This document shows, piece after piece, positions 20,424 through 29,529 of a DNA stretch of 64,000 nucleotides. Every line of letters starts with the position of its first letter. Within the stretch, counting starts at the first letter, position 1. The translations under genes and the position numbers were made by a program. The notes beneath the pieces were generated by a model. That model had not been told where the DNA came from. It saw nothing but the letters and a program-made list of their open reading frames with translations, and ran no database searches. The DNA is from an uncultured Treponema sp. (GTDB taxonomy: Bacteria > Spirochaetota > Spirochaetia > Treponematales > Treponemataceae): the NCBI GenBank assembly GCA_900319625.1, contig ONPD01000003.1:1-64000 (forward strand). The letters run 5' to 3'.

Positions 20424-21197
20424 TTACAATCCCATATCTATAATAAGCTGAACTTCAGTTACAGAGCAGGAAAGCTCTTTAGCAATCTGTTCAACCTGAT
20501 ATCCGCTGTTAAATAAGCTCATTACTTTTGAAGAAAAATTACTTTTAGAAAGGTTAGCCATAGGATCAGTTTGGAAAGGCTTTGCAGGCTTATAGGTTTC
20601 TGCTTTTTTCTGAGTGCCAGGCTCTTCATCATAAACATCAGTGATAATAAGAGGAACTTTTTTGTAGGCGGCGCCATCCTGGGTAACGGTTGTTTCATCA
20701 TTTAAGATTGATTTAGGAGCAGGGGCTGCTTCCTCTTCAACTGAGTCAAACAAAGACCTCTGCTGGGGCTTTGAAACTTCGTAGGAGGCATCCGGGTCAA
20801 TTTCTGTAATTCTGTCGTAAGAACGCTTTGAAGAAGATGGTTTTCTTACAGGCTTTATTCCGGAAAGGTTTTTATTTTCAACATAGGGTGTTCCCGCAAT
20901 CTGATTAAGTCTTTCTGCTTCCGCAATCATATCACGCAGGCGGTTTGTTGCTTCGCGGAAAAGCTCCATTTTATGTTCACTTTCGTTTAACAAGGCTTTC
21001 AGGCGGTTGGAAGATTCACGTACCAGCTCAAGATCCCGGTTTGACTGAGCATTAATATCTTTAATCATCCTGTCCATATAGAGCTTTGTTTTTTCAATGA
21101 TATTGTCAGTTGAGAAAATTTTTTTAAAGCGGATTAAAAATATTGATAGAAGAGTTATAGTTACTAAGCACAAAAAAATTGCAATCGCAGAAGCCAC
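20424..21197 (-). CDS. Membrane-anchored coiled-coil protein with SwrB-like C-terminal helix-turn-helix
   Basis: The 257-residue protein starts at a GTG after a GAGGT site. It has one N-terminal membrane helix (about 5-24), a coiled coil (about 35-95), a disordered Pro/Ser/Glu linker and a C-terminal segment VMSLFNSGYQVEQIAKELS followed by CSVTEVQLIIDMGL. That last part is the short helix-turn-helix-like motif found at the end of SwrB/DUF6115 proteins in the flagellar operons of Bacillus and relatives. It is the last gene of the flagellar unit. A role in flagellar assembly is inferred from position and architecture. Confidence 0.65.
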   Translation of the reverse strand: MASAIAIFLCLVTITLLSIFLIRFKKIFSTDNIIEKTKLYMDRMIKDINAQSNRDLELVRESSNRLKALLNESEHKMELFREATNRLRDMIAEAERLNQIAGTPYVENKNLSGIKPVRKPSSSKRSYDRITEIDPDASYEVSKPQQRSLFDSVEEEAAPAPKSILNDETTVTQDGAAYKKVPLIITDVYDEEPGTQKKAETYKPAKPFQTDPMANLSKSNFSSKVMSLFNSGYQVEQIAKELSCSVTEVQLIIDMGL

Positions 21198-21199
21198 AC

Positions 21200-21538
21200 T
21201 TACCTCGTTATATCTATAATCGTTCCTACATACGTAGAAGAAGCAGAACGTTTCGGACTGCCGTCTTCCTTATATTCCGAAGAATTATTGTCGTGAGAAG
21301 GATTTTTTTTCTGATTTGGAAGACCTCCTCCATTACTTCCATCTTTATTTACAAGCGCCGCATCAGTTTTGTCAGTCTGAGTTTGCTGAACTTTCGTAGC
21401 ATTTTCAAGCCCCCTCTGAATATTCTGCTGCTGCTGCATTGCTTCGGTAAGCTGTGACTGCTGGGCAGCCGACATAGCCTTTGAAACATTGGAGAGCTGA
21501 GAATACATGGTTTGGAGGTCAATCGGCTGTATACCCAT
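21200..21538 (-). CDS. Small hydrophilic flagellar-operon protein, unknown function
   Basis: I do not recognise this 112-residue protein. It is Gln/Ser/Asn-rich: the N-terminal half (IDLQTMYSQLSNVSKAMSAA) is helical and the middle is disordered, with no signal or membrane segment. Its first 20 bases overlap the end of fapA, and an AGGA site lies inside fapA, so translation is probably coupled. It lies two bases before the SwrB-like gene's GTG start. Confidence 0.65.
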   Translation of the reverse strand: MGIQPIDLQTMYSQLSNVSKAMSAAQQSQLTEAMQQQQNIQRGLENATKVQQTQTDKTDAALVNKDGSNGGGLPNQKKNPSHDNNSSEYKEDGSPKRSASSTYVGTIIDITR

Positions 21539-23492
21539 CCGGCATTCCTATATCAGCAGCAGGAGGCTCATAGTCTCCACGCTTACTCAGTTTGCTTGCA
21601 TCATCATAAAAGAAGGTTGTTTTCTTACAATCCATCTTTACTTCATCAAGGGCGTCGCGGATATAAATCTTAACACCCGCATAACAGGTATCTTCAACCT
21701 TTACCTTTCCGATTGCCTTAAGTTCCTTAAGGTGGGCCTGAATACCTGCAATTTCATCGTTAATCTGCTCGAGTTCCTGATAAATCTGAGAGATTCTTTC
21801 CTTGAATTCATTAAGTTTATCTTCCTTTTCCTGAGGAAGCTTCTTTCTGAGTTTTTTCTGCTGTTCAAGGTTCTGAACATCAAGGTCGAGCTTTTCATAT
21901 TCAGTCGTATTTTTTGACTGCATTTTCTGAAGTTCTTCGAGACGTTTTTTAGCGCGGGGGTCAATGCCGACTTCAAGGATTGTCTCAACTCCACCCGATG
22001 AACCGATTTTCTTTGCACAGATTTCCTCTGTCGCAAGAAGATGACCGCCTACAATCTGAGATTTTTTTCCGCGTACGACAATGTTTTTCATTGCCGTAAC
22101 ATAGGAGTTCATAATATTTTCGTTTACAACGACATTTTCTTCAACTTCAACTGTGGTTTCATTAATAAACTTAGCCCAGAGAGATTTTCCGGCCTTAATA
22201 TAACCTTCACCCTTACCAAAAATACCCTGAGAAACGACGATGTTTCCGGTTGCTTCAAGATGAGATTTTTCAACGATGCCGTTTACTTCGATGTTGGTTG
22301 CTTCTACGCGGTAACCTTCCTCGACATCACCCTTAATGATAACAGTGCCGACGAATTTAATATCGCCGGTTTTAATATTAACGGCATCAAGATATTTAAC
22401 AGGCTCAACAGTTACCTTGTTATTTACAAGCATAACTTCACCGTCGATTGTAGCCTTAATTGTAATTCCGTCCCGGTCAAATTCAGTGTTTGCACCAAGC
22501 TGAACTACGATATCCTTTCCGTCTTTTGCATCAAGCCAGCGGCCAAGAAGAGTTTTACCTCCCTTACCTTTTTCTGCCGGAACCTTAGTTGCAAGAGGCT
22601 GGCCTGCAATAACGTTCTGAATCTGATTAAGCTGCTTAAAGTTGATGTTTCCGGAATCCTCAGAGATTTTCGGCTTAAGCTTTTTAGGGTCCGTTTCAAA
22701 GTTATAGGAAACATAGGCATCGTGTCCGTCCTGAGGAAGAACAGCGTGGCAGATTTCAAAAGGTGTATTATAAACAGGAGTATCGACAAATTCACGGATT
22801 TTATCTTCAAGAATACAGTCTGCAAGGATTCCCTGCTGGAGACAGCACTTTCTGATTGCATCAAAAGAAGCTTCCTGACCGCTCATAGCCGGTGGAGAAA
22901 CTGTAAGGGTTCCCGACATTTCATCCTTAGAAATATCAACGGCGATAAGAACATCAGCACCCATAACATGCCTGTAATCCCCTACCTTCTGATAATCATT
23001 ATCCGTACCATTTTTAATGTAATTTTTGATTGCGTTTTCATCAAAATCAACTGTATCTTCGCGTTTTACCTCATCAAGTACATCACGAACCTGAATCGGA
23101 CTTCCGTCTCCAAGAGGAAGAACAATTTTAAGCATAATATCTGAACCGAAACGGCGTACATAGAACATTCCGTCTCTGTCAACAGACTGCTCGGAAGAAT
23201 CCAGCTCGTCGTCGGTAAAAAGACCTTCAGAGGCAAGCTTCTGAACCTTTTTAACAGTGCTTGGATCCTGATAGATTTTAAGCTTCCAGGGCTTCTTTCC
23301 TATTCCAAGGAATCCGTCGCTACCCTTTTCAAGCACCTCGTACTGCAGGTTTGACATTTTTGAATCAAGCTGAACAGCGGCATCTGCAAGAGCCTCGTCA
23401 ATGGTATCAGCGTGAACATCAACCTGATGAAGCTGCTTGTCTATATCAAGCCGAGATTTCATTTCTGTACGGAGCTTATCCAGGGTAATCAT
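21519..23492 (-). CDS. FapA/DUF342 flagellar-associated protein with Jag-N-like N-terminus
   Basis: The 657-residue protein contains the DUF342 (FapA) region from about 190 to 600: a beta-rich repeat core (KVPAEKGKGGKTLLGRWLDA, then strands with VEEGYRVEATNIEVNG) closed by a coiled coil near 470-560. The first 80 residues resemble the Jag-N/KH-associated domain (IDEALADAAVQL, then EKGSDGFLGIGKKPWKLK). FapA proteins occur in flagellar or cell-division contexts in many bacteria; their biochemical role is poorly known. It lies 19 bases downstream of whiG in the flagellar unit. Confidence 0.8.
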   Translation of the reverse strand: MITLDKLRTEMKSRLDIDKQLHQVDVHADTIDEALADAAVQLDSKMSNLQYEVLEKGSDGFLGIGKKPWKLKIYQDPSTVKKVQKLASEGLFTDDELDSSEQSVDRDGMFYVRRFGSDIMLKIVLPLGDGSPIQVRDVLDEVKREDTVDFDENAIKNYIKNGTDNDYQKVGDYRHVMGADVLIAVDISKDEMSGTLTVSPPAMSGQEASFDAIRKCCLQQGILADCILEDKIREFVDTPVYNTPFEICHAVLPQDGHDAYVSYNFETDPKKLKPKISEDSGNINFKQLNQIQNVIAGQPLATKVPAEKGKGGKTLLGRWLDAKDGKDIVVQLGANTEFDRDGITIKATIDGEVMLVNNKVTVEPVKYLDAVNIKTGDIKFVGTVIIKGDVEEGYRVEATNIEVNGIVEKSHLEATGNIVVSQGIFGKGEGYIKAGKSLWAKFINETTVEVEENVVVNENIMNSYVTAMKNIVVRGKKSQIVGGHLLATEEICAKKIGSSGGVETILEVGIDPRAKKRLEELQKMQSKNTTEYEKLDLDVQNLEQQKKLRKKLPQEKEDKLNEFKERISQIYQELEQINDEIAGIQAHLKELKAIGKVKVEDTCYAGVKIYIRDALDEVKMDCKKTTFFYDDASKLSKRGDYEPPAADIGMPDGYTAD

Positions 23493-23511
23493 TTTTTATG
23501 GCGACCCCGGA

Positions 23512-24294
23512 TTAAATAATACCTTTTCTCAGGTTTGTAAGCTTAGCGCGCAGACGGAGATTTGCCTTTGTATGAAGCTGAGAAATACGTGATTCACTTA
23601 CTTCAAGAACTTCACCGATTTCCTTAAAGGTCAAATCTTCATGATAGTAAAGAACGATTACCATTTTTTCTTTTTCCGGTAATTCGCTGATTGCCTGGGC
23701 AATAACTTTTTTGATTTCTTCACGTTCAGCAATAACATCAGGATTCAGACTTGAAGGAGCCTCAATGTTATTTCCGATTGACATATTGTCGTTGTCATCA
23801 CCTGTGTACCATACATCATTCAAGGAAAGAACACTGGTACCGGAAACTTTCATGATTGTGCGGTGATATTCATCCTCGCTCATATTGAGGCTTTCTGCAA
23901 TTTCAGAATCAGTTGCGGTACGTCCCAGCTTTGATTCAAGGGAAACGATTGCGTCTTCAATTTCGCGGGATTTCTGACGTACAGAGCGGGGAACCCAGTC
24001 AATCTGACGAAGTTCATCAAAAATTGCTCCGCGGATACGGGTTACGGCATAAGTTTTGAACTTAACGCTTTTTGCCGGGTCATATTTTGCAATTGCATCC
24101 AGAAGACCGAACTGACCGAATCCGACAAGGTCGTCAAACTCAACGCTGTTTGGCATTCCGACAGCAACCTTTCCTGCAACATACTTAACAAGAGGCATAT
24201 ATTGTCTGATGAACTTATCGCGTAAAGCAGGAGATTTTGTCTTTTTGAATTCTTCCCAAAGGTCATCTTCTTCTTGAGTATCATTTACTGGCAT
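23512..24294 (-). CDS. whiG: RNA polymerase sigma-28 factor (FliA/WhiG family)
   Basis: This 260-residue sigma factor directs transcription of late flagellar and chemotaxis genes. Regions 2.1-2.4 span about 10-95 (DDLVGFGQFGLLDAIAKYD and KTYAVTRIRGAIFDELRQID), region 3 lies at about 100-170 and region 4 with its helix-turn-helix ends the protein (LTFKEIGEVLEVSESRISQL). A GAGGGG site precedes the ATG. It sits inside the flagellar unit between a membrane protein and fapA. No FlgM anti-sigma gene is visible in the window. Confidence 0.95.
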   Translation of the reverse strand: MPVNDTQEEDDLWEEFKKTKSPALRDKFIRQYMPLVKYVAGKVAVGMPNSVEFDDLVGFGQFGLLDAIAKYDPAKSVKFKTYAVTRIRGAIFDELRQIDWVPRSVRQKSREIEDAIVSLESKLGRTATDSEIAESLNMSEDEYHRTIMKVSGTSVLSLNDVWYTGDDNDNMSIGNNIEAPSSLNPDVIAEREEIKKVIAQAISELPEKEKMVIVLYYHEDLTFKEIGEVLEVSESRISQLHTKANLRLRAKLTNLRKGII

Positions 24295-24315
24295 ATTCTA
24301 CCCCTCATAAAACTT

Positions 24316-25125
24316 TTAACTATCTTCACTTGATAATACAGAACTTATTGCTTTAGCCATTACAGCTGCATCCTGTATGCCGGCATCACTTGAGCCGGAA
24401 GAATGAGAAACTGTGGTAGCAAAATGACTATCACTTTCCACAGAACTATCATTATCATCTTCCTCCGAAGAAGAAGAACTGTTTTCCATTACAAAAGAAC
24501 TCATATCAGGAAGAGTATCAAGACCGCTGTCGTTAGCCCCCTGTGAAGAAGCTGCCTGACTGGAAGCCGGGGCAGCAGCAGGAGAAGACATTTCTGAAGC
24601 AGGAACAGAAGCAGAAGCGGCCTGTGCATTTTCCTGGGCAAGAGCTGCGGCTTTAGGTGCAGGCTCTGAAAGAGGCTCTATATTAGCCGCGGCCGGTTCA
24701 CCGGAACTGGCAGGAGGCGCTGCTACATCCTCAGCAGGAGATACCTGAGGCTGAGAAAATACAGGACGGGCAGAATGCATATCAGCAGCATTCAGCATCT
24801 GTCTTGAATTGTCATCTACATAATAATTATTTTCACTGTCGCCGGGAGAAAGCTCTTCATCGTGAACATACAAATCCACCTGGCTTCCTACAGCAGAATT
24901 TGACGAAACTACCGGTTCCGAAGCAATATCAGAACCTTCTGAATCATCAAAAAGAAATTTATCTGAAACTAAGGAAAGGGCAAAACCAAGTCCCGCAAAT
25001 ACAAGGGCTATTATAAGTGCCCTTAAAAGAACAATAAGGATTGCGGCATGAGAGAAGAGACCAAATACGAAGGATAAAACAAATCCAAACGCTGCCGAAA
25101 CAATGAGTGCTTTTATACTTCGCAT
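24316..25125 (-). CDS. Membrane-anchored low-complexity protein of the flagellar operon
   Basis: I do not recognise this 269-residue protein by fold. It has one or two N-terminal membrane helices (about 5-55), then a long disordered region very rich in Ala, Ser, Pro and acidic residues (about 60-240). It ends in a short helical tail, AAVMAKAISSVLSSED, which looks like the only conserved cytoplasmic piece. It lies between flhG and whiG on the same strand with a GGGGGG ribosome site. Position suggests a flagellar regulatory or scaffold role; nothing in the sequence proves it. Confidence 0.6.
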   Translation of the reverse strand: MRSIKALIVSAAFGFVLSFVFGLFSHAAILIVLLRALIIALVFAGLGFALSLVSDKFLFDDSEGSDIASEPVVSSNSAVGSQVDLYVHDEELSPGDSENNYYVDDNSRQMLNAADMHSARPVFSQPQVSPAEDVAAPPASSGEPAAANIEPLSEPAPKAAALAQENAQAASASVPASEMSSPAAAPASSQAASSQGANDSGLDTLPDMSSFVMENSSSSSEEDDNDSSVESDSHFATTVSHSSGSSDAGIQDAAVMAKAISSVLSSEDS

Positions 25126-25210
25126 TTTACCCCCCTAATTAAAATACATCTAATTATACACCATAAAGTTTAAAAAATATAGCAAAAATTTTTAATATGG
25201 CTAAAGTTAA

Positions 25211-26122
25211 TTAAATTTCATCCTTTTTCTTCTTACTAAGGAACTTTTTGAGGAAGCTTGCCACCCCTTCATTGTATTCCGGTTCAGTTTTTTCTATTCT
25301 TCCTACAATGTGCTTAAGGCAGACAGCAGGCTTCGAAGTCGGGTTTACAACAATAAAAGGTTTCTGACGGATTACCGAAGCCTGAACAATCGGATCCTCG
25401 TAGATGCAGCCAAGATACTCAACCTTGTAATTAAGGAACTGGCCTACAATAGTAATGATTCGCTCAGAAATGCGTTTTCCTTCGTCGGCAGAATGCACGC
25501 GGTTTACGATAAGCTTGATGTTTACAACGCGGTCAACAATTTCTGTAGTGATGATTTTTATGATTCCGTAAGCATCAGTGATGGCGGTAGGCTCTGGAGT
25601 TGTGACAACGTAAACCTCATCAGCGGCCGCAACAAACTGCAGAACGTTATTTGCAATACCCGCCCCTGTATCAATAATAATGATGTCTGCATTTCCAAGA
25701 GTAGAGAACTGATTGGCAAAATATTCAAGCTCATCTACGCTGAGGTTAGCAATTTTAGAAAATCCGTTGGCTCCGGCAATAAACTTGATACCGAATTCAG
25801 TATCAAGGATAATCTGCTTCATTGTTTTTTTCTTATTGATTACGTGCATAAGGTTGAACTGAGGCACAACATTTAAAAGCACGTTTACGTTTGCCATACC
25901 AAGGTCACCGTCAATAAGGATAACCTTTTTGCCAAGCTGGGCGTAGGCAATTGCCATATTTACGGCAAAGTTAGTTTTTCCAACGCCACCCTTTCCGCTG
26001 GTTACGGCTATGATTCTTGTATTATGGTCTTTTTTTGCGCTTGTTTTTTCTGATGAAGACGATGAATTGGAAGGAAAATTATCTTCCATCAGTTCTTTTA
26101 ATCCTTCTGCCTGTTCTTCCAT
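25211..26122 (-). CDS. flhG: MinD-like ATPase FlhG (FleN), flagellar number control
   Basis: The 303-residue protein has the deviant Walker A motif GKGGVGKT at 43-50, an IDGDLGMANVN box and an IIIDTGAGI box, as in ParA/MinD ATPases. FlhG restrains FlhF and so sets flagellar number and position. A Ser-rich N-terminal segment of about 34 residues comes before the ATPase fold. The gene starts two bases after flhF and has a GGAGG site, which supports the FlhF-FlhG pairing. Confidence 0.93.
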   Translation of the reverse strand: MEEQAEGLKELMEDNFPSNSSSSSEKTSAKKDHNTRIIAVTSGKGGVGKTNFAVNMAIAYAQLGKKVILIDGDLGMANVNVLLNVVPQFNLMHVINKKKTMKQIILDTEFGIKFIAGANGFSKIANLSVDELEYFANQFSTLGNADIIIIDTGAGIANNVLQFVAAADEVYVVTTPEPTAITDAYGIIKIITTEIVDRVVNIKLIVNRVHSADEGKRISERIITIVGQFLNYKVEYLGCIYEDPIVQASVIRQKPFIVVNPTSKPAVCLKHIVGRIEKTEPEYNEGVASFLKKFLSKKKKDEI

Positions 26123-26124
26123 TT

Positions 26125-27342
26125 TTAATTTCCTCCAAATTTATCTTCGATATGATTTCTGTCTATATTAAAATTTTCAAGTCTTACAAGAAAATCTACG
26201 GGATTAGCAGCTACAATATTTTTTGCGACTATCTGACCATTTGTAATAAAGGAAATACTTTTATGCTTTTTATGCAGCACACTGATTACATTTCCATACT
26301 GATTAGATTCATCACACTTTGTAACAATAACAGAATTATAACCGAAAGGTTCATAATTTTTAAAAATATTTTCAAGATCCCTTGCTTTAGAAGAAGCTGT
26401 TACTGCAAGATAAACATCCGGTCTCATAGAAGGAACATCCAGCAGCACCTTCATACTGCCAATATGATCCCCATCATTAGGACTATACCCTGATGTATCA
26501 ATAAAGATTGCATCCATACGGTCTTTATTATCTTCGTAAAGAGTTTTCAAATCATCTGAGCTTTCAGCTTTTAATACCTGAACATTTATCAGATCGCCAT
26601 AGCGTTCCAGCTGTTCAAGAGCACCTACCCTCATAAAATCAGTTACAATAAAGCAGATTTCAGGTCTTCTGCCTTCATTCTGAGGATTTTTTTTGTAACT
26701 CAAAACAAACTGAACAGCCAGTTTTACAAGAGTTGTGGTTTTTCCTACCCCTGTAGGACCTACGATAATAACAACATGAGGAGGTCTTACAGCTTTAGGC
26801 TTTGCAATTTCAATTGATTCACCAATCCAGTCAACAACCTTACGTTCAACCAAATCAAAATTTTCCAGCTGTTCAAGAGAAAAGTTTGCGCGAATTTTAT
26901 CAGAAATTTCCTTTATATAATCCTTGGAAAAATCATTAAGATAAAGATTTTCTTCAATCCGTTTTATACTTTCCGGTTCGGCCGTTCCCCCGCCTTTAAT
27001 TGCAATCTGCTCTGAAAGCTCTTTTTTAGTTTCCTCAAGCTTTTGAGAAATCGTATTAGAAAGGGTTGTTAATAATATAGCCGCTTTTTTCTGCTCAAAT
27101 TCTGCTTCTTCTGAGGCTTTTTTAGAAGCTTTTATTTCTTCTTCATAAGCATTCTTATGGCCGACTGTATAACTGAGCTCTACCACATATTTGCGTCCCA
27201 GCTTAAAAAGACCATAACTAACCTGCTTTGGCTTGTGCCCGACGTAATTCCAGTCTCTTCCGTACATATTACAAAGCTGAGCCTTACAATCATCGAGCGT
27301 ATCTGCTTCTATTTTTTGAACTTTATCAACTTCATAATCCAT
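26125..27342 (-). CDS. flhF: Signal-recognition-particle-type GTPase FlhF
   Basis: The 405-residue protein has the FlhF layout: a basic N-terminal region, a helical N domain (about 100-180) and an SRP-type GTPase domain. The G1 loop GPTGVGKTTT lies near 196-205, with later boxes FIDTSGYSPND and VTKCDESNQYGNV. FlhF places the flagellar basal body at the pole and acts early in assembly. In spirochaetes the filaments are periplasmic and inserted near the cell ends, so correct placement matters for shape and motility. It follows flhA with a short gap. Confidence 0.94.
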   Translation of the reverse strand: MDYEVDKVQKIEADTLDDCKAQLCNMYGRDWNYVGHKPKQVSYGLFKLGRKYVVELSYTVGHKNAYEEEIKASKKASEEAEFEQKKAAILLTTLSNTISQKLEETKKELSEQIAIKGGGTAEPESIKRIEENLYLNDFSKDYIKEISDKIRANFSLEQLENFDLVERKVVDWIGESIEIAKPKAVRPPHVVIIVGPTGVGKTTTLVKLAVQFVLSYKKNPQNEGRRPEICFIVTDFMRVGALEQLERYGDLINVQVLKAESSDDLKTLYEDNKDRMDAIFIDTSGYSPNDGDHIGSMKVLLDVPSMRPDVYLAVTASSKARDLENIFKNYEPFGYNSVIVTKCDESNQYGNVISVLHKKHKSISFITNGQIVAKNIVAANPVDFLVRLENFNIDRNHIEDKFGGN

Positions 27343-27358
27343 TTTTTATAATCCCACC

Positions 27359-29491
27359 TTATAAACCGGCCTCTTCATCCGATTTTATTTCATCTACAAT
27401 TTCAGGAAGAACATTCTTGCCTGCTGCGTAAAGTTCCATATCTGAAAGAACAACAACTCCAGGCTGCTCACGTTCAATTGACGCACGAACAAGCTGACGA
27501 ACTCCGCTTACACAAAGAATTATAGGCATAATTCCAAGATTATTCATTTTGCTGAGTGAAGAACTTACAGCGCGAATCCACTTTCTTGAATCCGGAGGAT
27601 CAAGGGCCGGATAAGGCTTTGAACCGTCAGGCGGATAATAAGCGTGCTCGCCAATAAGCTCTGTAAGTTCCTGTGAAAGTCGCATTACGCGGAGTTTTTT
27701 ATCTGCAGGGTCTGCATACTGCATACAAATCTGAAGTCCAAGGGCTTCGCGAACCTTTGCTGTAAGTTCCCAGGCATTTTTACAGACATTAGCGTAGTTA
27801 GCCATTGTCTCAAGAATTTTAACATAGTTACGGATAGAAACACGCTCTTCCAGAAGATTCTGCATAACTTTTTCTATCATACCGTAGCTTATTTTTGCGG
27901 TTTCCAGAACTTCGGTAATAAGAACAGGATTCTTTTCGCGAACCTTTTCTATGATTGTAGATACGGCCTGGCGGTCAAGCATTTCTGCCGCATGGGCACG
28001 TATGATTTCTGTAATGTGAGTTGAAATGATTGTCGGAGGGTCAACACAGACATATCCGGCATTTTCTGCATCTGAACGGCGGTCTTCCGGCAGCCATATT
28101 GCGTCCATTCCAAAGGCAGGATCCTTTGTATGCTCACCCTCAAGCTTCTGGATAACTGCACCTGTATCCATACACATAAGATAGCCAAGACGTATACTTG
28201 CATGACCGGCTTCAATTCCCTGAATTTTGAAAGAATAGTCGTTAGGATCCAGGGTCATGTTATCCTGAATGTGGATTTTCGGAATATTAAAGCCCATATC
28301 AAGGCGGGATTCAGTTCTGATTCGGGTAATACGTTCAAGAAGCTCGGCTCCCTTTTCCTTTTCAACAAGAGGGATAAGCGCGTAACCGATTTCAAGGGAA
28401 AGAGGATCCAGCATTTCAAGAGTTTTAGAATCATCAACCGGATTTGTCTGTTCCGTACGTTTAGCGTTTTCAGCCTGCTCTTTAGCGGCAGCCTCTTCCT
28501 TCTTTTTCTGACGGGTAAGATTTGTTCCAATCCAGATAAAAAGTGCTCCAATCGGAACAAGAAGAACCTGAGTATTATTTCTGAGGAAGAAGCCTGAAAG
28601 AATAAGTCCGCCGCCGACAATTGCATAAATCTGACCGTCGCGGGTAAAGTTACGTATGAGCTTCTGATCAAACGGCTCATCAGATTTTGTACCGGTTACA
28701 AGAACGCCGGTTGCAAAAGAAATTATGAGGGAAGGAATCTGAGAAGTAAGACCGTCACCTATTGTGAGGATTGAATAGGTAGAGGCAGCTTCTCCAAATC
28801 CCATTGAATTACGTATAACTCCGATTATAATTCCGCCAAGAAGGTTTACGACTGTAACGACAACACCAAATTTTACGTTTCCGCTTACAAACTTAGAAGA
28901 ACCGTCCATGGCAGAATAAAAGTCTATTTCACGGCGGATTTTTGCCTTTTCAATTTCTGCCTCATCAGGAGTAAGGGCTCCGGCATTCATACGGTTATCA
29001 ATATCAAAAAGCTTCTGGTTCATGGAATCCAGGCTGAAGCGGGCAGCAACTTCAGAAACGCGGCTTGCACCTTTTGTAACGACAAGAAGCTGGAAAATAA
29101 TCAGAATGATAAATACGACAAATCCGATTACCAGGTCACTTCCCGCAATAATATTTGCAAAGGCCTGAACCATAAAACTCTGATTGGCAAGCTTATGACC
29201 AGAGCCCATTGTTCCGCTCAAAATCAGTCGGGTTGAAGAAATATTTATTGCAATAGAAAAAATAGTGGCATAAAGAACTACCCGGGGGAAGGTTTCAAAA
29301 TCAGATGCACGCGGGGTTGTTACTACTACAAGAAGAATAATAATTGAAATTGCAATGTTTATAATCATGCAGAAGTCAATCAGAAGCTGAGGCATCGGTA
29401 AAATCAAAAGAAATACACCGATAACAGAAGCCACAGCCAGTGCGTTCTGCTGAATAAAATTTAAAACATTTCCCCTTTTTTCGTTTGCCAT
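27359..29491 (-). CDS. flhA: Flagellar type III export gate protein FlhA
   Basis: The 710-residue protein is full length, with eight N-terminal membrane helices (about 15-325) and a large cytoplasmic domain that forms the nonameric export ring. The FHIPEP-family signature region is clear: ASRVSEVAARFSLDSMNQK and the AGALTPDEAEIEK stretch between helices. FlhA uses the proton motive force and docks chaperone-substrate complexes. It sits between flhB and flhF in the standard order. Confidence 0.97.
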   Translation of the reverse strand: MANEKRGNVLNFIQQNALAVASVIGVFLLILPMPQLLIDFCMIINIAISIIILLVVVTTPRASDFETFPRVVLYATIFSIAINISSTRLILSGTMGSGHKLANQSFMVQAFANIIAGSDLVIGFVVFIILIIFQLLVVTKGASRVSEVAARFSLDSMNQKLFDIDNRMNAGALTPDEAEIEKAKIRREIDFYSAMDGSSKFVSGNVKFGVVVTVVNLLGGIIIGVIRNSMGFGEAASTYSILTIGDGLTSQIPSLIISFATGVLVTGTKSDEPFDQKLIRNFTRDGQIYAIVGGGLILSGFFLRNNTQVLLVPIGALFIWIGTNLTRQKKKEEAAAKEQAENAKRTEQTNPVDDSKTLEMLDPLSLEIGYALIPLVEKEKGAELLERITRIRTESRLDMGFNIPKIHIQDNMTLDPNDYSFKIQGIEAGHASIRLGYLMCMDTGAVIQKLEGEHTKDPAFGMDAIWLPEDRRSDAENAGYVCVDPPTIISTHITEIIRAHAAEMLDRQAVSTIIEKVREKNPVLITEVLETAKISYGMIEKVMQNLLEERVSIRNYVKILETMANYANVCKNAWELTAKVREALGLQICMQYADPADKKLRVMRLSQELTELIGEHAYYPPDGSKPYPALDPPDSRKWIRAVSSSLSKMNNLGIMPIILCVSGVRQLVRASIEREQPGVVVLSDMELYAAGKNVLPEIVDEIKSDEEAGL

Positions 29492-29529
29492 TAAGTCCCC
29501 ACCCTCAGCAATCTACTTCTTTTTGTTTA

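Noticed and set aside
22041..23144. Open frame of 367 residues on + opposite fapA
   Set aside because: It has no ribosome site, hydrophobic and cysteine-rich composition typical of an antisense frame, and lies wholly inside a well-supported gene.
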